From: Betaproteobacteria bacterium
Lineage (GTDB): Bacteria > Pseudomonadota > Gammaproteobacteria > Burkholderiales > Casimicrobiaceae
NCBI GenBank assembly: GCA_013298695.1
Contig: JAAFIS010000004.1
Coordinates: 62,001 to 126,000, forward strand
Direction: 5' to 3'
DNA length: 64,000 bases
The notes under the pieces were generated by a model. It was not told the origin of the DNA. It worked only from the letters and a program-made list of their open reading frames with translations, and did not search any database. This document shows, piece after piece, positions 52,659 through 60,130 of the stretch. Numbering within the stretch: position 1 is the stretch's first letter; every line of letters begins with the position of its first letter. The position numbers were made by a program, and so were the translations under genes.

Positions 52659-52818
52659 GGAAACGCTGAACAATTCGACGCGTTGCAGCGCGCCTTGATT
52701 CGCGATGAAGCGCGCGACGAACAGCACAGCAATAGCGGGTTATTGCTGGCACTTTCGGCAAAGTGCTTCACCCGAATCAAAAATTCCATGAGCGTGGCGA
52801 ATTATTCAGCGCGTCCCT
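52658..52818. mobile_element. MITE-like element with terminal inverted repeats
   Basis: GGGAAACGCTGAACAATTCG at the left end matches CGAATTATTCAGCGCGTCCC at the right end as an inverted repeat with three mismatches. The element is about 161 bp, contains no ORF and is flanked on both sides by TA. The left end begins at the last base of the haemoglobin stop codon. Ends and size suggest a non-autonomous derivative of a TA-targeting DDE transposon; the right boundary may be off by a base. Confidence 0.6.
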
Positions 52819-53048
52819 AGCGCTCCCGAACGCAGCTCATTTCGCCAGTTTCTCGTGCTGCGCTGGTGATCGCAACACCGGGGGACACAAAAACATCGCA
52901 TTTTTCGTCTTTAAGGATAAGAATTATCTCTACGAGGATCGCTGACTTGGCGCGGCGCGCTATGCAGTCAACGCTACGCGAGTAGATTTGCATTTCCTTG
53001 GACCGCTGATCGCGTGAGATCGAACAACTCTGAATGGGGAGAATTTTT
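52819..53048. other. Intergenic stretch upstream of the exported protein
   Basis: About 230 bp with no credible gene. It must contain the promoter of the following exported-protein gene. I see only the strong ribosome site GGGGAGAA just before 53049. Confidence 0.35.
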
Positions 53049-53849
53049 ATGAATTGCTTTGTTCGCTGTGGTCTAGCGATTTCTTCGATGTTTTTTTATT
53101 GCGCAGCGAATGCGCTTGCAGCGGGCGACGCCCCCGGACGAGTGATTCCCGCGCCGACTGTAACCCCGCAAAAGTTCGGCGACTTGACTCAGGATCTTGT
53201 CTACACGCCGGTCGCCCCCTGCCGAATCATCGACACTCGGAACACAGCCGCGGGAGCGATCTCCGCAGGCGCGACTCGAAACTTTGTTGCCATCAGCACG
53301 ACCAACTTCGCATTTCAAGGGGGGAGCGCGACCAATTGCGGCACGTTGAACTTGAGTGCAACCGCAGTCTCAGTCGTGGTGACCGCCATCACGCCCTCAC
53401 TTCCTGGGCATGCGGTTGTGTGGCCATACGGCACGCCGCAGCCAACAGCCTTCAGCATGACTTACGCCGCCGGTGCCGTGATTTCAAACAGTATGACGGT
53501 GCAGATTCCGAATCCTCTATCGAGCTTCGATTTCACCATTTACAGCGTTGCGCAAGCGCACTACACCGTGGATATCGTCGGCTATCTCGCGCCGCCACTC
53601 GCCACTGCGCTAGAGTGCGTTGAAACGGCGAACACCGACCTTGGTATCGCAGCAAACGGCGGCACAGGAAATGCCGTTGCTCCGAATTGTGCAGCGGGCT
53701 ACACGCAAACGGCGACCAATTGCGAAACAACATCGTGGTTGATGCCCATCGTCTATTTCCAGTCGGGCACCTGCTCGGCGAGAAACACCGACACCACCGC
53801 CCAAACGCTTCGAGCCTCGCGCACTTGCTGTCGTGTGCCGGGCCGCTAG
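53049..53849 (+). CDS. Exported protein of unknown function
   Basis: 266 residues. Signal peptide MNCFVRCGLAISSMFFYCAA with cleavage near ALAAGD. The mature part is Thr/Ser/Ala-rich and beta-predicted, with a block PVAPCRIIDTRNTAAGAISA that resembles domains found at the start of many secreted bacterial proteins (N-acetylmuramoyl or adhesin-like contexts). The Cys-rich C-terminus includes ECVETANTDLG, NCAAGYTQTATNCETTSW and RTCCRVPGR. No enzyme motif is visible. ATG at 53049 with GGGGAGAA 6 nt upstream. Likely co-transcribed with the propeller protein 17 bp downstream. Confidence 0.68.
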   Translation: MNCFVRCGLAISSMFFYCAANALAAGDAPGRVIPAPTVTPQKFGDLTQDLVYTPVAPCRIIDTRNTAAGAISAGATRNFVAISTTNFAFQGGSATNCGTLNLSATAVSVVVTAITPSLPGHAVVWPYGTPQPTAFSMTYAAGAVISNSMTVQIPNPLSSFDFTIYSVAQAHYTVDIVGYLAPPLATALECVETANTDLGIAANGGTGNAVAPNCAAGYTQTATNCETTSWLMPIVYFQSGTCSARNTDTTAQTLRASRTCCRVPGR

Positions 53850-53866
53850 GGAATCAGGCGTTCCCA

Positions 53867-55192
53867 ATGAAATTCTCTTTGTTTGTCCCACCTGTGCAGG
53901 CATTCATCGCGGTTGCATTGACCGGCACGATTGCCACTACCACCCTCGCTTTTCCTTTTGCTTACGTTACTAACCACGGTTCGAATACCGTAACGGTCAT
54001 TGATACGGCGACTGGCTCAGCGGGAGGCACGATTACCGTTGGCGCAGCACCGTTAGGCGTTGCCACGTCGCCGAGCGGCGCTCTTGTGTATGTAACGGAT
54101 CACCGGGGGAATTCCGTTTCAGTTATCAATGCGGTCACGAATGTGCTTGTCGCTACGATCCCGGTTGGCAGTCGACCCAGCGGCGTCGCCGTTAATCCTA
54201 GCGGTAGTCGTATCTACGTCGCCAATTCTGGTGCAGACACGCTCTCGATCGTGAACACAGCAACAAAGCTGCAAGTCAGTGCAATCAATGTTGGCTCGCT
54301 ACCGAGTGGGGTCGCGGTGACGCCTGACGGGGCATTCGCCTATGTCGTGAATGCTGGCAATCGAAGTGTGTCGGTGGTTGACCTCGCCGCCAATGCCGTT
54401 ACCCATACCGTTAACGTTGAAAACAATCCGGTAGGCGTCGCGATTTCTCCCAACGGAGCCCGCGCCTACGTCGCCAATAGCGGCAGCGCAAGCTTGAGCG
54501 TGATCGACACCGCAAGTAACGCGGTGCTGGCAAACGTTCGAGTTGGCGGGTTCGCCACCGGTGTTGCGGTCAGCCCAGACGGGTCGAAGGTTTACGTGAC
54601 CAATTTGTTTGACAAAACCGTGTCTGTAGTTCGTACGTCCGACAACGTGGTGACCAACACCATTGCGATCGGCAGTACGCCGGTGGGCGTTGCGGTGACT
54701 CGAACTGGCGCGCAGGTGGTCGTCGCAAACATCGAAGGCGACAACGCGACTCGCATTGATGCGGTGGCCAATAGCGTGACTGGAAGCACGAGCGTTGGCA
54801 ACGCGCCGACCAGTCTAGGAAATTTTGTTGCGTATCCACCGTTTTGCTCGCTCGACGTTGATGTCAACGGCGCGCTCGACGCTGCGACCGATGGCGTGCT
54901 GATCTTGCGCTATCTGCTCGGGTTTCGTGGCGCAACGCTAGTCGGTAGCGCGGTGGGCCCGAGCGCAACGCTCTCAACCGCGCAAATCGAAGGCAATATC
55001 GCATCGCTCAATCTAAACATTGACGGTGATCTGGCGCTTACGGGCGCGACCGACGGCCTGTTGTTGCTCCGTGCGATGCTGCAAATACCCACCAACACCT
55101 GGACTAACGGCGCGAGCAACGGCGCACTCACCACCGCCCAAGCGCTCGCCTGGATTGCTACGAATCACGGGTCAAGCTGTTTGCCACTCTGA
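53867..55192 (+). CDS. Exported YVTN beta-propeller protein with dockerin-like tail
   Basis: 441 residues from ATG at 53867. Signal peptide ends near TLAFPF. Seven YVTN-type repeats of about 42 residues (GVAVNPSGSRIYVANSGADT; GVAISPNGARAYVANSGSAS) would form a seven-bladed propeller for surface or periplasmic binding. The C-terminus has two EF-hand/dockerin-like segments (CSLDVDVNGALDAATDGVLI and NIDGDLALTGATDGLLLLRA) homologous to the tail of the protein at 20322. Longer upstream in-frame extensions overlap the previous gene and lack a signal peptide, so they are rejected. Confidence 0.8.
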   Translation: MKFSLFVPPVQAFIAVALTGTIATTTLAFPFAYVTNHGSNTVTVIDTATGSAGGTITVGAAPLGVATSPSGALVYVTDHRGNSVSVINAVTNVLVATIPVGSRPSGVAVNPSGSRIYVANSGADTLSIVNTATKLQVSAINVGSLPSGVAVTPDGAFAYVVNAGNRSVSVVDLAANAVTHTVNVENNPVGVAISPNGARAYVANSGSASLSVIDTASNAVLANVRVGGFATGVAVSPDGSKVYVTNLFDKTVSVVRTSDNVVTNTIAIGSTPVGVAVTRTGAQVVVANIEGDNATRIDAVANSVTGSTSVGNAPTSLGNFVAYPPFCSLDVDVNGALDAATDGVLILRYLLGFRGATLVGSAVGPSATLSTAQIEGNIASLNLNIDGDLALTGATDGLLLLRAMLQIPTNTWTNGASNGALTTAQALAWIATNHGSSCLPL

Positions 55193-55215
55193 CCCGTCGG
55201 ACTATCATCCGCCTG

Positions 55216-55758
55216 GTGAAAACCGCGCAAGACATCATCAACTTTTGGTTCCGCGAGATCGACCCCAAACAATGGTGGACGAAAGACGCCGCGTTCGACC
55301 AAGCCATCCGCGATCGTTTTGGTGAGCTTCATGCCCAGGCCACTCGTTGTGAGTTATTCGCTTGGCGCGCAACCGCCGAGGGGCGGCTCGCGGAAATCAT
55401 TGTGCTCGACCAGTTTTCGCGCAATCTCTTTCGTGGAGCGCCGGCGTCATTTGCAAGCGATGCTTTGGCGCTGGCACTTGCGCAAGAAGCGGTTGCGGTC
55501 GGTGCCGATCTCGAAGTACGGGCGTCGTATCGATCTTTTATGTACATGCCTTACATGCACAGCGAATCGCTAACAATTCACGATTCGGCGGTCGACTTAT
55601 TTGCTCGCTGCGAGCGCGAAGAAACGCGCGAGTCAGAGCTTCGCCATCGCGCGATCATTGAGCGCTTCGGTCGCTATCCGCATCGCAACGCAATACTTGG
55701 GCGCGAATCGAGTGCCGCAGAAATCGCGTTTTTGGCGGAGCCCGGATCTAGTTTTTAG
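55216..55758 (+). CDS. DUF924 family protein
   Basis: 180 residues. The DUF924 pattern DIINFWFREIDPKQWWTKD, IIVLDQFSRNLFRGAPASFA and YMPYMHSESLTIHDSAV is complete. The family is all-helical with a TPR-like fold and no proven activity; cytoplasmic. Start GTG at 55216, giving MKTAQDIINFWF as usual for the family. Confidence 0.85.
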   Translation: MKTAQDIINFWFREIDPKQWWTKDAAFDQAIRDRFGELHAQATRCELFAWRATAEGRLAEIIVLDQFSRNLFRGAPASFASDALALALAQEAVAVGADLEVRASYRSFMYMPYMHSESLTIHDSAVDLFARCEREETRESELRHRAIIERFGRYPHRNAILGRESSAAEIAFLAEPGSSF

Positions 55759-55809
55759 CGAGGTGGTGGGACGGCGGAGGGGCTTTTCACGCTAACTTAC
55801 TATCAACTT

Positions 55810-55893
55810 TGCCTATTTTAATGGGCTAGTAGAGCATTTATATTACTTACCGAGTTGTCAAGTTTTTAGCTTTGTCGACTAATTAAAATTGAA
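55810..55893. repeat. Paired-palindrome element, copy 9
   Basis: Left unit TGCCTATTTTAATGGGC (55810-55826) and right unit GACTAATTAAAATTGAA (55877-55893), starts 67 bp apart. The right unit is the most degraded of the set. Interior centre TTACCGAGTT. Between DUF924 and clsB, co-directional. Confidence 0.65.
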
Positions 55894-55977
55894 GCCAACG
55901 GCTCGCGCTGTTTCCTCAAAACGCAAAGTTGAAAATCCTGTGTTGTCAACATCTAGTTTGCCCATGAAAATGTCGTA

Positions 55978-57141
55978 ATGCACACGTACAGTAGCGGCAA
56001 TCATGTAGCGCTGCTCCGAAACGGCGCGGAGTATTTTCCCGCGCTGATCACAGCAATTGATGGCGCCAAACACTCGATTTACGTCGAGGCCTATATCTTC
56101 GCCGACGACGCTTCAGGCGCGGTCGTTGCCGATGCGCTCGCGGCTGCGGCCGAGCGCGGCGTCGAAGTGCGCGTGATCGTCGATGGCTTCGGCACTAAAA
56201 CGTATTTGACTAAGCGGTTGCATGAATCGCTGAAGCGCGCGGGCGTGTGGATCGTGCTCTACCGCGCCGACGTGTTTCCGACCACCTTTCGCCTGTCGCG
56301 ACTGCGCCGCCTACATCGAAAGTTAGTGATCGTCGACGGGATGATCGCGTTTGTGGGCGGGATCAATTTGATCGACGACATGAATACGCCTGGTCACACG
56401 CCGCCGCGCATTGACTTTGCGGTTCGCGTGGAAGGCCCCGTTTTGCTGCCAATCGTGGCAGCGGCGCATCGTTTGTGGCGCGTGCTTCGCGTGGTCAATT
56501 TAGATCCGCGCAGCTTGCCGCAGCTCTCGCTGACGCCGCACGTCCGACCGGCAGGCGACATCACCGCGAAGTTTTTAGTGCGCGACAATTTTCGCTATCG
56601 GCGGCACATTGAGCGGGCGTATCTGGCGGCGATTCGCTCCGCAAAAGAAGACGTGATCATCGCGTGCGCTTACTTTTTTCCGGGAATACGTTTTCGCCAC
56701 GAATTGATTGCGGCGGTGAAGCGCGGCGTCCGAGTCACGCTTTTGTTGCAGGGGCGCGTTGAATTCGCATGGTTGCGTCACGCTTCAAACGCGCTCTATG
56801 ATCAGCTTCTTACAGGCGGTGTCGACATCGTGGAGTACGAACCGAGTTTTCTGCATGCAAAAGTTGCTGTGATCGACGCGCGATGGGCAACCGTCGGCTC
56901 ATCAAATATTGATCCCTTCAGCCTGCTTCTAGCTCGCGAAGCCAACGTGTTTGTTCGTGAAGCCGGTTTTGCGGGCGAATTGCGCTTGGCGCTCACCACG
57001 CTCATCGAAACCGGAGGAACGCGCGTCGTTCGGGAAGATTGGCGTCGCCGTGCATGGTTGTGGCGAATGACCGACAAACTCGCGTACGGCGCGTTGCGTG
57101 GCCTGATCGGTGTAATCGGCGCGCAAGGCGCACGTTGGTAA
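55978..57141 (+). CDS. clsB: Cardiolipin synthase B (phospholipase D family)
   Basis: 387 residues. Two HKD catalytic motifs, LHRKLVIVDGMIAFVGG (near residue 118) and FLHAKVAVIDARWATVGSSN (near 292). No N-terminal membrane domain, as in ClsB rather than ClsA. It condenses phosphatidylglycerol molecules, or PG with other alcohol donors, into cardiolipin at the inner membrane. ATG at 55978. Full length. Confidence 0.9.
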   Translation: MHTYSSGNHVALLRNGAEYFPALITAIDGAKHSIYVEAYIFADDASGAVVADALAAAAERGVEVRVIVDGFGTKTYLTKRLHESLKRAGVWIVLYRADVFPTTFRLSRLRRLHRKLVIVDGMIAFVGGINLIDDMNTPGHTPPRIDFAVRVEGPVLLPIVAAAHRLWRVLRVVNLDPRSLPQLSLTPHVRPAGDITAKFLVRDNFRYRRHIERAYLAAIRSAKEDVIIACAYFFPGIRFRHELIAAVKRGVRVTLLLQGRVEFAWLRHASNALYDQLLTGGVDIVEYEPSFLHAKVAVIDARWATVGSSNIDPFSLLLAREANVFVREAGFAGELRLALTTLIETGGTRVVREDWRRRAWLWRMTDKLAYGALRGLIGVIGAQGARW

Positions 57142-57278
57142 GACCACAACAAGCCGCGCCAACCCGTTTCAACGAAATTTCCTACTGAACATCGGCGTTA
57201 AGTCGATTTTTTGCCACATCGCGAGCGTGCGGCAGTGAACGCTGGTCGGCAATGCAAAGCCTGTCGGGATGCGCTTCC

Positions 57279-57284
57279 TATAAT
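57279..57284 (+). promoter_or_regulatory. Consensus -10 box abutting the response-regulator start
   Basis: TATAAT lies six bases before the ATG at 57291, so transcription would start at or very near the start codon, suggesting a leaderless mRNA. The -35 region at the usual spacing is poor, so the promoter assignment is tentative. Confidence 0.4.
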
Positions 57285-57290
57285 GAAGTA

Positions 57291-58223
57291 ATGACCGAGA
57301 TCGCCACCTCTTCGACCGAGCCCACGCAAGACGCGGGCGTTGCAATTGCGTCGGTGCGGTTGGCGGGCTTCAGCCCTCGCGATACAGAGTTGCTGCGGTT
57401 ATTTTTAAAGCGGCCCACGCCCACAGGCGCGACGATGCACCTGGTTGACGAAGAGCCGGCTGATTTGTTGATCGCGAACATGACGCAACCGGAAGCTGTG
57501 ATGGCGGTGCGCCGCCGCAAGCAACCCGGCCGCACCATTGGACTCGTTACCCAGTTCGCAACGGATGCGCCGTATTATCAGGTGCAGCAAAACGCGCAGC
57601 TTTTGTATTCACTCGCTCAGGGCATAAACCGAATTCGTGAGGGCTGGATGCCGCCGCATCTGGCAGCGGTAGCCGAAGTGTCGCCGCCTGAGGCGACCGA
57701 CGCACCTGCCGCCACCGACATCGCGCAGCGAGTAAACGGCGCGTTGCCGCAGGCCGCGACGCGCGCTGAAGCCGCCGAGCCCGCAGGTGAAGTGAGCGCG
57801 CCCAGTGCCCGCGATCAGCAAGCGCTGCCGTGGCAACGCTCGTTGTCGATTTTGGTTGTTGACGATTCGAAGTTCTCGCGCGTTGCGATTCAAGATGCGC
57901 TCGGTAAAGTTGGCTTCTCGGTTGACACTGCGATTGACGGTGAAGAAGGTTTGCGCATGGCCGCCACAAAAATTTACGACGTGGCGCTCGTTGATTTCGA
58001 AATGCCGGGCATTAAAGGTCCCGAAGTGTTGCGTCGACTTCGCGCACTCGGTGCGCACACGCCGCAGTTACTCATCATGCTGACCTCTCGCACCGGCGCG
58101 GTGGATCGCCTTCGCGCAAAAATAGCGGGCTGCGACGCCTATCTCACCAAGCCTACGAAAATGAGTGAGTTTGTTTCGGTTCTGACGCAGTTTGCGCAGC
58201 AGGGCCGCCTAAAGCGCGGTTGA
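57291..58223 (+). CDS. Response regulator with divergent N-terminal domain
   Basis: 310 residues. The C-terminal receiver domain (about 190-305) has acidic residues in ILVVDDSKFSR, phospho-acceptor Asp in VALVDFEMPGIKG, Thr in LTSRTG and Lys in YLTKPTKM. The N-terminal 115 residues (LLRLFLKRPTPTGATMHLVD; ADLLIANMTQPEAV) look like a degenerate receiver or other alpha/beta domain. A Pro/Ala-rich linker separates the two. There is no output DNA-binding domain, so it probably acts through protein contacts. No kinase is adjacent. ATG at 57291. Confidence 0.8.
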   Translation: MTEIATSSTEPTQDAGVAIASVRLAGFSPRDTELLRLFLKRPTPTGATMHLVDEEPADLLIANMTQPEAVMAVRRRKQPGRTIGLVTQFATDAPYYQVQQNAQLLYSLAQGINRIREGWMPPHLAAVAEVSPPEATDAPAATDIAQRVNGALPQAATRAEAAEPAGEVSAPSARDQQALPWQRSLSILVVDDSKFSRVAIQDALGKVGFSVDTAIDGEEGLRMAATKIYDVALVDFEMPGIKGPEVLRRLRALGAHTPQLLIMLTSRTGAVDRLRAKIAGCDAYLTKPTKMSEFVSVLTQFAQQGRLKRG

Positions 58224-58281
58224 TTCCCACACGTTGCCGCGGCAGCATTTGCGCAACGCGCAGACCCATAGAAGTATTTCA

Positions 58282-60075
58282 ATGAACGCCTCTACCCGAG
58301 ACGCCGCCTCTCCGATTCGATTGTTGCTGCCGTACCTCGCGCAACACAAAGCGCGCATTGCGTTTGCGCTCTCGTGCTTGCTTGTGGCAAAGATCGCAAA
58401 CGTAATGATTCCGGTCACGCTCAAGTGGATCGTGGATCGCATGAGCACTGAGAAAGCGTTGCTAGCGGTGCCGTTTGCACTATTGATTGCGTACGGTTTT
58501 GCGCGACTGTCAGTGACGTTTTTTACCGAACTGCGCGAATTTTTCTTCGCGAAAGTCACACAGCGTTCGGTGCGCCGCGTGGCGTTGGAAACATTCGAAC
58601 ACCTACATCGGCTATCGCTGCGCTTTCATCTCGCGCGACAAACGGGCGGCCTCACGCGCGACATTGAACGCGGCACTCGCGGTATTTCTTCATTGCTGTC
58701 TTACACGTTGTTTTCGATCCTGCCCACGTTGATCGAGCTCAGTTTGGTGGCCGCCATTCTGGCGTGGAATTACGACTGGAGTTTTGTCGTGATCACCTTG
58801 GTCACGCTCATCATCTATATCGGCTACACCATCTTCGTGACCGAATGGCGCACCGCGTTTCGTAAGGAGATGAACGAGCTCGACTCGAAAGCCAATGCAA
58901 AAGCGATTGATAGCTTGTTGAACTACGAAACGGTGAAGTATTTTGGCAACGAGCGGTTCGAAGCCGAGCGCTACGACCAAAGCCTTCAGCGCTGGGAGCG
59001 CGCGGCGGTGCGCTCACAAACATCGCTTTCGCTGCTAAACCTCGGACAAAGTTTCTTCATCGCCGCGGGCGCGACCCTCGTCATGTGGCGTGCTATTGAT
59101 GGCGTCATTACCGGCAAGATGACGATCGGCGACTTGGTCATGGTGAACGCGTTTTTGATTCAGCTCTACGCGCCGCTTAATTTTCTTGGGGTGATCTATC
59201 GCGAAATTCGCCAGGCCGTCACCGACATGGGAAAAATGTTTGGTTTGCTGCGCGAGCATCAGGAAGTGGCTGATCGCCCTGACGCCCGAGATTATTGGGC
59301 GAACAGCGGTGAAAAGGGCCATGTCACTTTTGATCGAGTTGACTTCCACTACGACGCGAATCGTGCGATTCTTCACGAAGTTAGCTTCGAGATTCCCGCT
59401 GGAAACACGTTGGCTGTGGTCGGCGCAAGTGGCGGCGGAAAAAGCACACTCGCACGACTGCTATTTCGGTTTTACGACGTAACGGGTGGCGCAATTCGGA
59501 TTGACGGAATCGATATTCGCGACATGTCGCAAACCTCGCTGCGGCGTGCAATTGGCATCGTTCCGCAAGACACGGTGCTGTTCAACGACACGCTCGAATA
59601 CAACTTGCGCTACGGCCGCCCAGAGGCCACCGATGACGAACTCGCGCAGGCCATTCGCCAGGCGCGGCTCGATCAATTCATCGCTAAACTGCCCGAAGGT
59701 TTGCAAACCCCGGTCGGCGAGCGTGGCTTAAAACTCTCTGGCGGCGAAAAGCAGCGCGTGGCCATCGCTCGCGCGCTCATCAAGAATCCAACCATTCTGG
59801 TGTTCGATGAGGCCACCTCCGCGCTCGATAGTGAAAGCGAAAAGGCGATTCAAGCTGAAATTGCTGCCGTTAGCCGTGAACGCACCACAATGATCATCGC
59901 GCATCGTCTATCAACGATTGTCGACGCCGATCAGATCATCGTGATGGATTCTGGACGCGTCGTTGAGCGCGGCACACACGTAAGCTTGCTCGCGCTGGGC
60001 GGCGTTTACGCGCGCCTCTGGTCGCTGCAGGCCGATGCGACGAACGACGACGCAGCGATCGCGCAACACAACTAA
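58282..60075 (+). CDS. Atm1-type ABC exporter (fused permease-ATPase)
   Basis: 597 residues. Six membrane segments in the first 320 residues, then an ATPase with Walker A GASGGGKSTLA, signature LSGGEKQRVAIARALI and Walker B ILVFDEATSALD. The motif block LNYETVKYFGNERFEAERYD is characteristic of the Atm1/HMT1 group, which exports glutathione-linked sulfur or metal conjugates from the cytoplasm. ATG at 58282. It lies 58 bp after the response-regulator gene and overlaps no neighbour. Confidence 0.9.
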   Translation: MNASTRDAASPIRLLLPYLAQHKARIAFALSCLLVAKIANVMIPVTLKWIVDRMSTEKALLAVPFALLIAYGFARLSVTFFTELREFFFAKVTQRSVRRVALETFEHLHRLSLRFHLARQTGGLTRDIERGTRGISSLLSYTLFSILPTLIELSLVAAILAWNYDWSFVVITLVTLIIYIGYTIFVTEWRTAFRKEMNELDSKANAKAIDSLLNYETVKYFGNERFEAERYDQSLQRWERAAVRSQTSLSLLNLGQSFFIAAGATLVMWRAIDGVITGKMTIGDLVMVNAFLIQLYAPLNFLGVIYREIRQAVTDMGKMFGLLREHQEVADRPDARDYWANSGEKGHVTFDRVDFHYDANRAILHEVSFEIPAGNTLAVVGASGGGKSTLARLLFRFYDVTGGAIRIDGIDIRDMSQTSLRRAIGIVPQDTVLFNDTLEYNLRYGRPEATDDELAQAIRQARLDQFIAKLPEGLQTPVGERGLKLSGGEKQRVAIARALIKNPTILVFDEATSALDSESEKAIQAEIAAVSRERTTMIIAHRLSTIVDADQIIVMDSGRVVERGTHVSLLALGGVYARLWSLQADATNDDAAIAQHN

Positions 60076-60130
60076 ACTCAATCCACCTTGTCCAACGCGG
60101 CTCGCTTGCTGCTTCTATACATTTTTCGCC

